A program made the translations under genes and the position numbers. The notes under the pieces were generated by a model. That model had not been told where the DNA came from and searched no databases. It saw only the letters and a program-made list of their open reading frames with translations. Shown here piece by piece: positions 1 to 10,328 of a stretch of DNA of 64,000 nt. Position 1 is the stretch's first letter. Each line of letters starts with the position of its first letter. Location of the stretch: assembly GCA_030765055.1 (NCBI GenBank), contig CM060947.1:221871795-221935794 (forward strand), in the 5' to 3' direction. The DNA comes from Mantis religiosa (taxonomy: Eukaryota; Arthropoda; Insecta; Mantodea; Mantidae).

Positions 1-494
1 TGTAATGATGTGCTTAAAACAACACCCTCATTTGTATTAGTATCCCCCTTTCAGAAGAATTTCGTTGGAGCGGCAAATAAACAGAGCTTACGAAGTTTCA
101 TACGGAATTTATAGTCTCTGCGGATGTTTGAACACCCTGACTGACAAGGCTCTACCGTTGCGGGTCTTGGAGCATTTTCAAGTTGTCATCCTGACTTTAT
201 GGAGACCGGAACTCCCTATCTTATTAATGTTAAAATGAGAACTTCAAATTCCCAATTATTGCAAAGTATTACAGCTTCTTAATATTATTTCTTATACTCC
301 TTGAACTTAATGGCGATCATTTATTAATTATTATTTAGAGCGTATGTGAAAATATTACTTCTTATACACACAGGTAAATAACCCACTAAAACTTACGAAA
401 CTATAAACTTAAATTCTAAGATACATTGCTCTGGTTTAAATAGTTTGTGTTATAACAGGGCATTTGCAGAGATAAATCTTACTTCCGACTAAAG
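1..494. other. Unannotated AT-rich flank
   Basis: No coding frame, tRNA-like box or terminal repeat was recognised between the window start and the first mariner terminus. Confidence 0.5.
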
Positions 495-544
495 TACGAG
501 AGCTGCTCAATAAAGAATGATCACAGTTTTTTGACAGCGTACCT

Positions 545-1260
545 TTACTCATCCTCATAATTTTGATGGTCCTTCTCAAAATTGTCATCCCTGAATGCGA
601 TGCACTTGTCCCAGCGTTTCTGCCGGTTTCCAAGGACGTGCTGGACATGAGACATCCTTCAAAATCACCTCCGCAGTCTTCACCACTGCTTCTGATGATG
701 GATAATGCCTACAACGAAGGCGTTTCTTAAAGTTACGGTATAGAAAAAGTCACATGGGGCTAAATTCAGACTATAGGGAGGGAAAGGGATACACTTCACG
801 TTGATATTTGCAAGATATTTAGCAACAACATTGGCAATATGCGGCAGCGTATTATCGTGGTGCAGCATCCAGCCTGCTTCATGAGAATGTGGTTTTTTGC
901 GCCCGATATGGACTTGCAATGTTTTCAGGACATCCCTATAGTATTGTCCAGTTACTGATGTGTGTGCAGGTACAACATGCTGATAAACCATTCCATGAAT
1001 ATCAAAGAGTTAGATGATCATAACTTTCCAAGCGGAAGCAACCACTTTTGCTTTTTTGAGAGTTGGTGATGGAGATTTCCACACTGATTTTTGCTCTCGG
1101 GATCAAAATGATGTAACTAAGATTCATCAGCAGTGATTACATTTGAAAGAAACTCCAGATCTTCCTCTAACATCAACTTTAACTGCAGATATCTGCATTG
1201 CGCCAGTAGGCGATACTGAACATGTCTGAATTTACATGGTTCTCACAGGCAGGAACCAGG
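545..1260 (-). pseudogene. Mariner transposase fragment (family B, catalytic and C-terminal part)
   Basis: On the minus strand a mariner transposase can be followed from the lost helix-turn-helix region to its stop at 545-547. Recognisable pieces are LHHDN followed by a degraded PH-type motif (second catalytic Asp region), a PPYSLNLAPCDFF segment (normally PPYSPDLAPCD, third Asp of the DD34D triad) and a C-terminal RWDKCI...DDNFEKDHQN stretch. The longest open piece is 680-991. The frame is broken on both sides, and the first catalytic region near 1100 is scrambled. It cannot encode an active enzyme. The family assignment rests on motif order and on the two sister copies in this window. Confidence 0.85.
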
Positions 1261-1301
1261 AGTACCAACAATGAAACTGCTACGGCGTGTTTGTTTCACA
1301 T

Positions 1302-1657
1302 GATGATATATATATAAAAGGGCGCTCAACTAGGCGGTCATCAGCGCCCTTTAAAAAACTAGTCATGGCAAAAGCCAGGTATAAAACTTTCTAAAATCTA
1401 TACCAGTGTAACAAAACCTATTAAAAATACACGCACATAAAAAGCATCAATCAAAACCTACTAAAAATTTCGTACACTAAATCCTAAACTATAAACCAGA
1501 CAAGAATCTAAAAACCTTCTCCACGGGTCTCCACGTACGGCCTACACGTGGGTGGGCCTGTTGACCGTCTCCCTCAACCACGAAGAGGAGCCCACACGAG
1601 GGAGATTGTTGGCTCGGGACGCCAAACCCGTACCTACCGAAGTAGGCCCCTGGGGGG
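1302..1657 (-). mobile_element. Retroposon fragment nested in mariner copy 1
   Basis: A 356-bp insert lies between two copies of ttgtttcacat (1291-1301 and 1658-1668). Mariner copy 3 keeps the unoccupied version of this site near 18960 (tttgttttacattaagctaa), which confirms that the insert is foreign. The left edge is a gatgatatatatataaaa stretch, fitting the 3' tail of a retroposon in minus orientation. The right part is GC-rich. I do not recognise the family, and it has no coding frame; a truncated LINE 3' UTR or a SINE are both possible. Confidence 0.75.
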
Positions 1658-1760
1658 TTGTTTCACATTAGACTAACAGAATATAATAAGATTGAATTTT
1701 AGTGCTAAAATTTATGACCGTAAAAAAATTATGAACCTTCTTTATTGAACAGCCCTCGTA

Positions 1761-2223
1761 TATCAAGAAAATTATAATATAACAGATCTCCTAAAATTTC
1801 TAATGCATTACAGGTTCTGTAAGAGTGTGTCATCATAAATGAAACCACTAATACCAACACAGACAGGCACAAATATTTTTTTCTCATAACACAAGGTGCT
1901 CCAATGTTATTACCTTTTTTCTAATAAAAACTTGCTGAACTTAAAATTCCAGCATGTTTATTTTCGTGTTTCTTTTCTTAAACTCTTAATTCCAAAAATA
2001 TTCTAAACTTGAGTATAACACATTTCACTTAGAATATTACCTATCAATTAAAACTAAGTTGCTGTAGATAAATAGTCCGAAAAATGTCGCCTGGCACTAA
2101 GCCGCGCAGTTCACACCTAACGCTGGTTAAAATGGTTATATGTTGGTTTGAACCTACAACACTTGAGGCGTAACAAGAGGTCCAGGTTACGGGAACGCTA
2201 AACGATGTACTGACTCGCAGTTG
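1761..2223. other. Unannotated AT-rich spacer
   Basis: AT-rich sequence with short frames only. Nothing recognised before the SINE target duplication at 2224. Confidence 0.5.
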
Positions 2224-2238
2224 CTCCATTTAACAATA

Positions 2239-2579
2239 TTAATAATAACCACTGGCGCGAAAGCCCTTAGAGGGCCAAGGCCTACCAACCCGAAATCCGG
2301 CCTCACGCCCACTTACGCATGGCAGAGGTGGACGATCATCCAACCGATACGGGGAGGATATGTCGTCAGCATCTCGGCATTCCCCAGTCGGAACGTTGGT
2401 TTACGTGACCAGGGCCGCTTACCTAGCGTAAGCTCCTCACTTTCCTCACGATGCTGATTGGGCACCGGTCCTATACCCGGGACCTAAAATCCGCACCCCA
2501 TGGGTGGGATTGAGCCCGGGCCGCTTTCCGTGGCCAGGGACCAGGGCATGCGTCCTTAGCCCGCTACACAATATCAGGA
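2239..2579 (-). mobile_element. tRNA-derived SINE with 15-bp target duplication
   Basis: The insert is flanked by ctccatttaacaata at 2224-2238 and 2580-2594. On the minus strand it starts at the right with a tRNA-like promoter: an A-box-like tagcgggctaagg and a B-box-like gggctcaatccc. It ends at the left in a short ttattattaat tail. The body (2250-2560) is GC-rich against an AT-rich surround and shows small frames on both strands that I regard as chance. Length (about 340 bp), pol III boxes, tail and duplication together support a SINE. Confidence 0.85.
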
Positions 2580-2594
2580 CTCCATTTAACAATA

Positions 2595-5035
2595 CAAACT
2601 TTAATTCAGTACTGTAAAACTTTACAGATAACAGAATATTTAAGAATATTTGTTCCCTTAAAGCAACACAGGGAAACAAAAGCATCACAATCATTAACAA
2701 AGCTACACTTGAAAACACAAACAATTTTACTGGAACAAGAATTTTATCAAGTTAACTAGGACCTCGGAAACTATTTAACTTTAACAGAAACGTAATCAAG
2801 CAGTCACGCCTATAAGTCCAGAACTTGAAAACATAATAGCTATTTGTCCTGGTACTGTCAGAATTTAGCCCGTTTAAAACCCAAGCAAAGCTTCCAAGAA
2901 GACGATCAGAAAGACCACTAAGACAAAATTATTAAAGCCAGCATGCGAGACTGGAGCACTTACCCAAGATCTTAATTTGTCGGACACCAGACACGGACTA
3001 TCTTCCCGACTCGAAGCAGTACCGTTCGGAAAACCACAGCGCTCAAAGAGAGAAACGGCGGGACTCCAAAGCAATCCCGCGCATAAACAGCTTGGAATCG
3101 CGAAGACGGGGAATTGAGAGCCGGAAAATAAAACAAAATATTTCTAAATGAGTGTAATATGTGTACTGGTGAGATATTTAGATTTAATTACCCGCAGATT
3201 GTGTAGAATTACTGAGGCCACTGTGCGGGCAATTTGTAGTTTCTTAATTGTTATTGCAGTTTCGTGATTCTTAGCTACTTGCCACTGAAATTATTTTAAA
3301 ATATGTTCATAACTAATGGTTGCAGATTAACACCGATATGTTACTTCTATTAATGCTAGTTATATGTACCTGCCATGTTGGAACAGAATCTAGAAAATAA
3401 CACGGCCTGAGTAACTCCGGACGATAGTCAGTTTCCATCCTCTAGTTTTGTACACAATCAAAACGTCAATTAGTATGTGTAGAGGTAAAAATAGACTGCA
3501 ACAGGTCGATCCAGTAATGCTAGGGAGGTTAGTTTAATTAATTTAGATAGATGAATAAGATTTCTTAAAGAGCAGATTGTTTAAGGATGTATAAAACAGG
3601 TAATCTCGATGTGATACATTCTATTTTACTACGATAAACAGATGTGATTATAAATCGCCACTGTCTCACCACGCATAATGTTGGTAACAATGTTATTGGT
3701 ACCATCATGTACAACAGGTGGCACTAAATTATTATTAATATTATGCTTTTATAAACTGATGTGTTCTATTTCTATTATCCATTTCCGTCAAAATTAGTGC
3801 CACAAAGTAATGCTGCCTTTGGCTATGGGCATTTCCCTTTCTCCTATAACTGAAAAAGATGAAGTTTATTAAGAATACAATTTTTAATTTTTGTAACTGA
3901 AATTAAACTAAATATTTACCTTTAAAATATATTTTAAACGCTGGGCTTACTGAATCTTCCATTTTATTTGTATTAAGTACTGATATATAGATTAGCAAAT
4001 CAAAGAAGCAAATATGCTCTACAAATTATTGCCGCTTTTAAGTATGGCAGCTTTGCTAAGTTGAATCAATCTTTCCTGTATTGGTGCTTTGAACAGTTTG
4101 TTCTATGAATATTTTCCTGCATAAAGTTTTACAAAAACTATTGAGGATAACTAAATTAAGCTTCATGATGTAAAAGCAAAGTCCAAGTGATTTTGTGAAT
4201 CTACATTGATGTTAATAAGGCGCTAGATGTTTTACAAAAATGATAGCTGCAAAACTTTCATCAAAATGATTGTAATGAAGCATCAGTATGTATGTGAAGC
4301 GATTGTTTGAATTTGAATAATTAATCTGTTCTGAATATTAGAAATAAGAGCATTAAATGAAATCCACGAAAAGAAAATGGTAAAAGCGAGAAACCTCTGC
4401 ACACAATCAGAGAGAACCAGGCTTAACAACTTCATAAAAGTGTCGTGACTATAAATGTGTACTTCTGGTCGTGAATAAAGCAGTTCATAGGCTGGTAAAT
4501 CTCTGGTTGTGGCGTCATATAGTAAACGTCATAACCCCTGCTCGGCGTCAGCATTTTAACTCACAAAGTGCGTGTGTCTGTGACGCACGCGCGTGTGGTG
4601 CAACTAAATTAATAATTAATTGTGGACGTTATGATTCATGCAAAGCTTCAACTTGAAATTTGCTGCATAACTGACATAAAACTCTAGGGAATGCAAAAAG
4701 ACAAATGTGACGTTTTGTGCTCTGTGCCTGTGATAACATAACGAGGTTCAAATGTTTCCACTGAATAAATTGAAATACTGGACTACTACGAATGTCGTAA
4801 ATTCACCAAATATTTACAAAATATCTGCAGTTCCAAAAGCAACTGTGGAAGTCAGTGTTAAGTAGTGGTGGCCATGGTAATCCCTAAGTCTAGCAAAAAT
4901 CCCAATATGAATAATAATTATAATAATTGAGATCGACTTAACTACCATTGCAAATCTCTTCATACAACAACGGATTAATAAAACAAAGATTTGATAAAAA
5001 TTAAGGAACGTAAACTAACATCGGAACATCTATTA
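2595..5035. other. Unannotated AT-rich region
   Basis: About 2.4 kb without a recognised gene or repeat. The only compositional outlier is a short CG/TG-rich patch near 4566-4602. Small frames (for example 2874-3074 and 4471-4656) carry no recognisable motif. Confidence 0.5.
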
Positions 5036-5616
5036 TACGAGGTACGTCCAAAAAGTAAGTTCTGTTTGGTAATAAAATTAAATTGTGTGCAGATACAGAA
5101 AAATTATTTATTGCACAAAATTCTACAACTCTTAAACTACTTTTCCACAAAACTGCAGAAATTTTGCAGGCATTTGTCAAAGCGAGGCACAAGGTTTTGT
5201 ATACCTTCTTCATAGAAGTTTGCCGCCTGTGTCTTCAAACAGTTGGAAGCATTTTCTTTTAGCTCTTTGTCATTGTTGAAGTGTTGACAACCAAGGAAAT
5301 ATTTGAGAGGCAAAAACAGGTGAAAGTCACTAGGAGCGAGGTCAGGGCTGTACGGGGTGTGGTCAAAAACGTCCCAGCCAAATCCCTGTAGAATGTTTTT
5401 CGTCGCATTTGCAGTGTGTGGTCGTGCGTTGTCGTGAAGAGACACATCACCTTTTGACAGCATTCCTCGGCGCTTATTCTGTATTGCGTAGCGCAATTTC
5501 CTATGTCTCTCGCAATAAACATGTGCTTTCATTGTTTGACCACGCGGTAAGATATCAATGAGTAATGCCTTTCCTGTTCCAGAACACTGTGCACATCGTT
5601 TTCGAGGTGTCGAGGT

Positions 5617-8239
5617 ACTCCCTACAACCGATGGTAATGATCTCACTGTTATCAGCGCCTATAAGTCTCCTAACCGGAAACTAAATACTACTTATTTCTC
5701 CCTGCTTTTTCCTGCCAACAGCAGCACCCTTGTTCTCGGAGATCTAAACTGCAAACACTCGTCATGGGGCTGCCACTCTACTAATCCCAATGGCCGACGC
5801 CTTTACCACATATTGAACAACTGCGGCTTATCCGTCTTGGCGCCTACAGATCCCACGTATTATCCTACCAATCCTCTTAATACTCCTGACATTCTCGACA
5901 TTGGCATTCACAAGAATCTCCCTCTTCCAGCGTATATGTCTACACTAGCGGAACTTGACTCTGACCACTGCCCGGTCGTAATTACCTTTAAACTCACTCC
6001 GAACATATTTCCCTCAGCACCACGACTTATTAATGGCTATGTACAATGGGATAAGTTCCATGCTCAGTTGGATTCAGCGCTCCACACTTACTCACTTAGC
6101 TCTGAAGCTGACATAGACCTTACAGACACTATATGCCACTGTGTGCGAAATTCAACTACCTGCTTCAAGCGGACTCCTATTGCTTCTTCCTTACCTGCGC
6201 CCATTCTTCAGCTTATACATAAAAACACAGGATCCGACGTCAGTGGCAAAGGGAACGCCGACCTTGGCTGCGTAGGAAGCTTAATGAATTGAACCGGCTA
6301 GTAAAAGTCGAATTGGACCGTTATCGCCTTGAGACCTACGAACAACAACTGGCGAGCATCTCTCCGCATGATCACACGCTCTGAGATGCCACTCGACGAC
6401 TTCTGCGAGAGCCAACTATTATACCAGCTCTGCGTACCACTGACACACTTGTTACGGAGGTCAAAGCTAAATGTGAAGTTCTTGCAGACCACTTTGAAGG
6501 CACGTTCACACCAAACGCACCTCATGCCACCACCCCAAGTATAGAACAGCGGCTTGACGCTTTTCGACACCAACCAACTATTCCCTGCAGAATCTCCTTC
6601 ACTAGTCCTGCTGAACTTAGGCATTTAATTCGCTCTCTTCCTCTTAAGAAATCACCGGGACACGACTTGATTCCCAATATTGTGTTAAAAAACCTGACAA
6701 AGAAGGCCCTGGCACATTTGGCTTCATTCCTGAACGCTTGTCTTCGACCTGGCTTTTTTCCTCACACCTGGAAATTGGCTCAAATCATTGTGTTTCACAA
6801 ACCTAATAAACCTAAAAATCTCCCCGACAGCTATCGTCCGATAAGTTTGCTGCCTACCTTGTCCAAACTCTTTAAAAAGGTTCTCCTTCGCCGTCTCCTT
6901 AAATATACCACTGAAAACCATATCATTCCACCCTTCCAATTTGTATTTCGTTCTAGACCTTCTACCTCTCACCAACTACTACGTTTAACACAAACAGTAA
7001 TTCATGGTTTTGAGCAACGAAAGCAAACAACCGCCCTGTTCCTCGACGTAGCACATGCCTTTGATAAAGTTTGGCATGAGGGGTTAATCTTCAAACTGTA
7101 TAGCATTGGACTTCCACAGTATCTGTTCACTACCAGTTGTAGTTTTCTATCAGATCGCACATTTACTGTTCGCATTGGTGGCATGGAGTCATCTCAGCGC
7201 CATATTACAGCAGGAGTTCCTCAGGGATCCATATTGGCGCCAATATTATTTAGTATCTATACCTATGATCTTCCTGAATTGGCCCCTACCTCCATAGCCT
7301 TATACGCTGATGATACTGTTTTACATCATTCCGGCACAGATCTCCCTACAACTATTCACACGCTACAAACCTATTTTGACTGCCTCGTTGAATGGTTCGA
7401 TACTTGGCGCATACCTCTAAACACTCAAAAGACCGCAGCTAAGACTTTTAGCTTACGTCGCATCTCCAACTCTCCCGAATTGCATATTAAGCATGAATCA
7501 ATTCCCTGGCTACCTCCTACCACCTCCGTCAAATACCTTGGAGTAATGCTGGACACTAGACTTACTTGGCGAACCCATATTGATCGACTCATCTCGTTGG
7601 CATCAGGACGACTCTCAAAACTTGGCTCGCTACTTCACAGACACACTCCTCTTGGGATTGAATGCTCTCTGCTTCTCTACAAATCTCTTGTCCGGCCACT
7701 TATCACATATGCTTCCCAGGTATGGGGTTCGGCTAGCAACACTCATCTCCGACGGCTACAGGTCCTGCAAAATCGATTTATGCGCATCGCCACGGATGCC
7801 CCTTGGTACGTAAGAAATCAACAACTGCATAAAGAACTTGGTCTCCTTCCTCTTCACCAGTACGTACGTCAGATCGCCTCCCGCTTCTTTTCAAACCTGC
7901 CAGATGTTCCAGGAGCTGTGATGTACGACATCGGCGTACGAACCCGCCAGCCCACGCGCCTGAAGAGACTACTCCCACAGGATCTCCTCCTTAGTGATTC
8001 TGATTGAAAAAAAAACTATGAATATTGTTTCACAATGACTGTTGGTCTTATCTGTTTGATTACTTGTTTGTTTTAATTAACTTATTCTTCTCTTGTTTCA
8101 CAGTGTTAAGAAGATAATAGGAGCCAACTTGGTTTTCCTTACATGTTATTATATAGTTCATAGAGATTCAATTAGCCAACAAGGATCTGTAAAGCATGTA
8201 CTGCTGATCGATCATTGAATAAAATAAAAAATAAAGAAA
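5617..8239 (+). mobile_element. 5'-truncated Jockey-clade non-LTR retrotransposon
   Basis: A 2.6-kb insert is flanked by gaggtgtcgaggt at 5604-5616 and 8240-8252. It ends in an A-rich tail (aataaaataaaaaataaagaaag). It begins in the middle of an endonuclease domain, so gag and the N-terminal endonuclease part are missing; 5' truncation is typical of LINE insertion. The 3' UTR is 8008-8239. The element lies opposite to the mariner it interrupts. Only two coding lesions were found in about 2.4 kb, so it is younger than the mariner. Confidence 0.93.
5620..8007 (+). pseudogene. Jockey-type ORF2: endonuclease C-terminal half and reverse transcriptase
   Basis: The first segment (5620 to about 6220) is the C-terminal half of an exonuclease-endonuclease-phosphatase fold, with VLGDLNCKHSSWGC and a terminal ELDSDHCPV motif. 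The reverse transcriptase follows from about 6600: SYRPISLLPTLSKLFKK, FLDVAHAFDKVWHEGL (first catalytic Asp), AGVPQGSILAPILF and the ALYADDTVL active site near 7300. The C terminus (KYLGVMLDTRLTW, then ITYASQVWGSAS) is typical of Jockey and related clades. Two lesions are visible: loss of one A in the A-run at 6220-6225, which shifts the frame, and an in-frame TGA at 6382-6384 where Trp is expected. The frame is open from there to the stop at 8005-8007. ORF1 is absent. Confidence 0.92.
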
Positions 8240-8990
8240 GAGGTGTCGAGGTCGAGATTTGTTTCGGCTTAACCTTTGCTAGGGATGAGGCGTGCCTCCA
8301 TTCCATTGTTTGACGCTTACTTTCAGGGGTGTCGTAAGAAACCCAAGTTTCATTTCCTGTGACTGTGTCAGAAATTCTTCGCTACCTTTATCATAATGCT
8401 TCAAAAACTGAAGTGTAATTACCCCACTGTTTTGTTTTGAGTTGCTCAGTAAGAATTTTTGGCACCCAACGTGAGCAAAGTTTAAGAAATTTCAGTTTTT
8501 CGGTAACAATTTCATTAACTAGTGATCGTGAGATTTGGGGAAATTGCATAGCGAGAGCACTAATTGTAAACTTGCTGTTTTCTTGGATCTTCTCATCAAT
8601 CGCGTGAACCAGTTCTTTTGTAACCAAAGATGGACGCCCACTTCGTTCTTCTTCGTGCACTTCACTACGTCCTTCATTGAACTGTCGGACCCATCTTCTC
8701 ACCTTTGTAACACTCATCGCATATTCTCCGTAAACATCGCAAATTTGCCGATACATTTCAATTGGTTTCACTTTCCTAGCATTCAGAAAACGAATCACAG
8801 ATCTGATTTCACAAGCGGCGGGATTTTCAATCAACACCGACATAGTAAACAAACACAACAAAGCGTACTTTGCTGACAGTGATCTCACCATGGCGCACGT
8901 TTCTTCTTCGATTCAGAGGGTCTACCGCGCATGTGCGAAACTGCGATCGCAGCGCTGCAGCGGAGATAAATTGAAACATAGCCCCTTGTA

Positions 8991-9394
8991 TTTAAGAAAT
9001 AAGTATACAAGCGATTAAGTAAATTGTATTGTTGACATCACAGAGCAGAGCAGCAAAGGAAAGGAAGATCTCTTTTGTATATTCTTAGCCATAACAGCCT
9101 ATTAACGTTTAAAATGATGCTGACGTCAATTTTTATTTATGAGATAAACAAGAGATAATGCAACAACGAATGTAGGTGATGATCATATACAGCAGACCTG
9201 GGGAAGAATGCTCACAAGTTATGGCTGAAACCTAACCTAACTCCACAATGTAACCGTAATTTTTAAAGAGGTGGTAGATTTAATTGAAAGACACTCCCAG
9301 AAGTGTAAAATTTAAATTTAAAAGGAATTTTCTTAAATATAGCATTGATTAGTTGTAATATGATCAATTAAAATGATGCAGGAATGAATAGATC
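8991..9394. other. Unannotated spacer
   Basis: Nothing recognised between the mariner end and the next SINE. Confidence 0.5.
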
Positions 9395-9637
9395 CAGACT
9401 GATAAATTCAATGCCATAGCCGGGATTTGAACCATGTGCGGTTGCTCTAACCAACTGAGCTACTATGACCAACATGCCGACATCACATCAAATACTCCAA
9501 CCGACTCATATGTTTCCGGTAGACCACTAGGGGTTTTGATATGCTATGAGACACACACTTTTTGTGACGACTTACTATGCTGTTAGTACTTAAGTCCCAG
9601 GCTTCATAGTTAAACCACTATGTCATTCAGGTAAATT
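9395..9637 (-). mobile_element. tRNA-derived SINE, family beta
   Basis: Read on the minus strand the sequence contains a clear tRNA-like promoter: agtagctcagttggttagag (A box, positions near 9440-9465) and ggttcaaatcc (B box, near 9425). It is followed by attgaatttatcagtctgg. About 130 bp lies upstream of the tRNA-like part. The same order of blocks recurs at 21125-21365, including gtcggcatgttg and the ctggctctatt 3' end, so this is a dispersed family. Borders are approximate; no target duplication was found. Confidence 0.75.
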
Positions 9638-9836
9638 GATGGATATAATCATTTCTTCCACACTAGCCATTTGTCGGTTAAGATTTTCATGAATAGAGCC
9701 AGACTGAAAAACCCAATACCATTGCGGTGATTTGAACCACGGATCTCGGCAATGGCATTGAATTTTTCAGTCTGGCTCTATTCATTCAAACCTTAACCTA
9801 CACATGCCTGGTTTGGAAGAAATGATTATTTCCATC
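9638..9836. repeat. Foldback element: 88-bp inverted repeat around a B-box loop
   Basis: The arms at 9638-9725 and 9749-9836 are inverted copies of each other. A perfect 22-bp core (9690-9711 with 9763-9784) starts tgaatagagccagactg. The whole arms match at roughly four bases in five. The 23-nt loop contains gatttgaaccac, the complement of a tRNA B box. The inner arms match the 3' end of SINE family beta, which lies just upstream, so this may be a snap-back product of that family. Confidence 0.85.
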
Positions 9837-10326
9837 AAAATAACGTATTGGTTTACTACTCCATAGAAAGAAAGATTTTCAACGTAAAAGTGGATCTGCT
9901 ATGCCCACATTTTTCGCTCTATCGACTATTTAAAAAGATAAAGTAATGCATTTTTCTGTCTACTTCACATTAAACGAGGGAGTCATTTGTAGAATTGTCT
10001 TTAAATCCATATTTCCTTTCAGAAACAATAAGAATATGGTTGTATTAATCACCATTGAGATCTTTTTACAACTGGTTGCTTTGTGAGTATTTTGAACACG
10101 CATAATCAGAGAAAATCCCAATAAAACGCCCCATTTGAAGATTGCATAAATGCCGAAATTCTCAAACCAATTATTAGGAACATTCTGAAATAGCTAACTC
10201 CATAAATTTTTGACAGTACATGCTTTAACAATATCGGTGCTGTGAGACTGAGGTTTGGCAGTTATGCAAAATTGGAGGCTGAAAATTGGAGATAAACATT
10301 TGATTTGTAATCGATATATTTTAACA
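9837..10326. other. Unannotated AT-rich spacer
   Basis: No motif recognised. Confidence 0.5.
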
Positions 10327-10328
10327 TA

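Larger units (their letters stand above)
497..1758 (-). mobile_element. Mariner family B, copy 1 (internally deleted, carries a nested insert)
   Basis: The left end reads tacgagagctgctcaataaa from the flanking TA at 495-496. The right end, reverse complemented, reads tacgagggctgttcaataaa from the TA at 1759-1760. These are matching terminal inverted repeats with the TA duplication expected of Tc1/mariner elements. A 356-bp retroposon plus its 11-bp target duplication sits near the right end (1302-1657). Without it the element is about 895 bp, well short of the roughly 1.3 kb of a complete mariner, because most of the DNA-binding region is missing. Copies 2 (10329) and 3 (17815) belong to the same family. 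Copy 2 lacks the same segment, so copy 1 looks like a non-autonomous deletion derivative. Confidence 0.9.
5137..8843 (-). pseudogene. Mariner transposase, interrupted and mutated (family A)
   Basis: The N-terminal half (8843 down to about 8420) holds the paired helix-turn-helix DNA-binding region with WVRQFNEGRSEVHEEERSGR in the linker area. Near 8405-8420 the frame shifts, and a second single-base loss precedes the first catalytic motif. That motif reads TGNETW, so the first catalytic Asp has become Asn (codon at 8352-8354). The LINE then interrupts the gene. The C-terminal half (5603 down to 5137) carries SLHDNARPH and SPDLAPSDFHLF, the second and third Asp regions, and ends in SFVEK before a TAG stop. 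Skipping the LINE and one copy of the 13-bp duplication makes the reading pass straight through the insertion point. The gene is dead. Confidence 0.88.
5038..8988 (-). mobile_element. Full-length mariner (family A) split by a Jockey LINE
   Basis: The left terminus at the TA of 5036-5037 reads tacgaggtacgtccaaaaag. The right terminus at the TA of 8989-8990, reverse complemented, reads tacaaggggctatgtttcaa, a diverged partner repeat. Subtracting the LINE and its duplicated target (2636 bp) leaves about 1315 bp, the size of a complete mariner. The transposase lies on the minus strand, N terminus at 8843 and C terminus at 5137. It resembles the mariner lineage common in insects (motifs RSVIRFLNA, RSGRPS, SPDLAPSDFHLF). 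It carries inactivating changes besides the LINE insertion. Confidence 0.92.
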
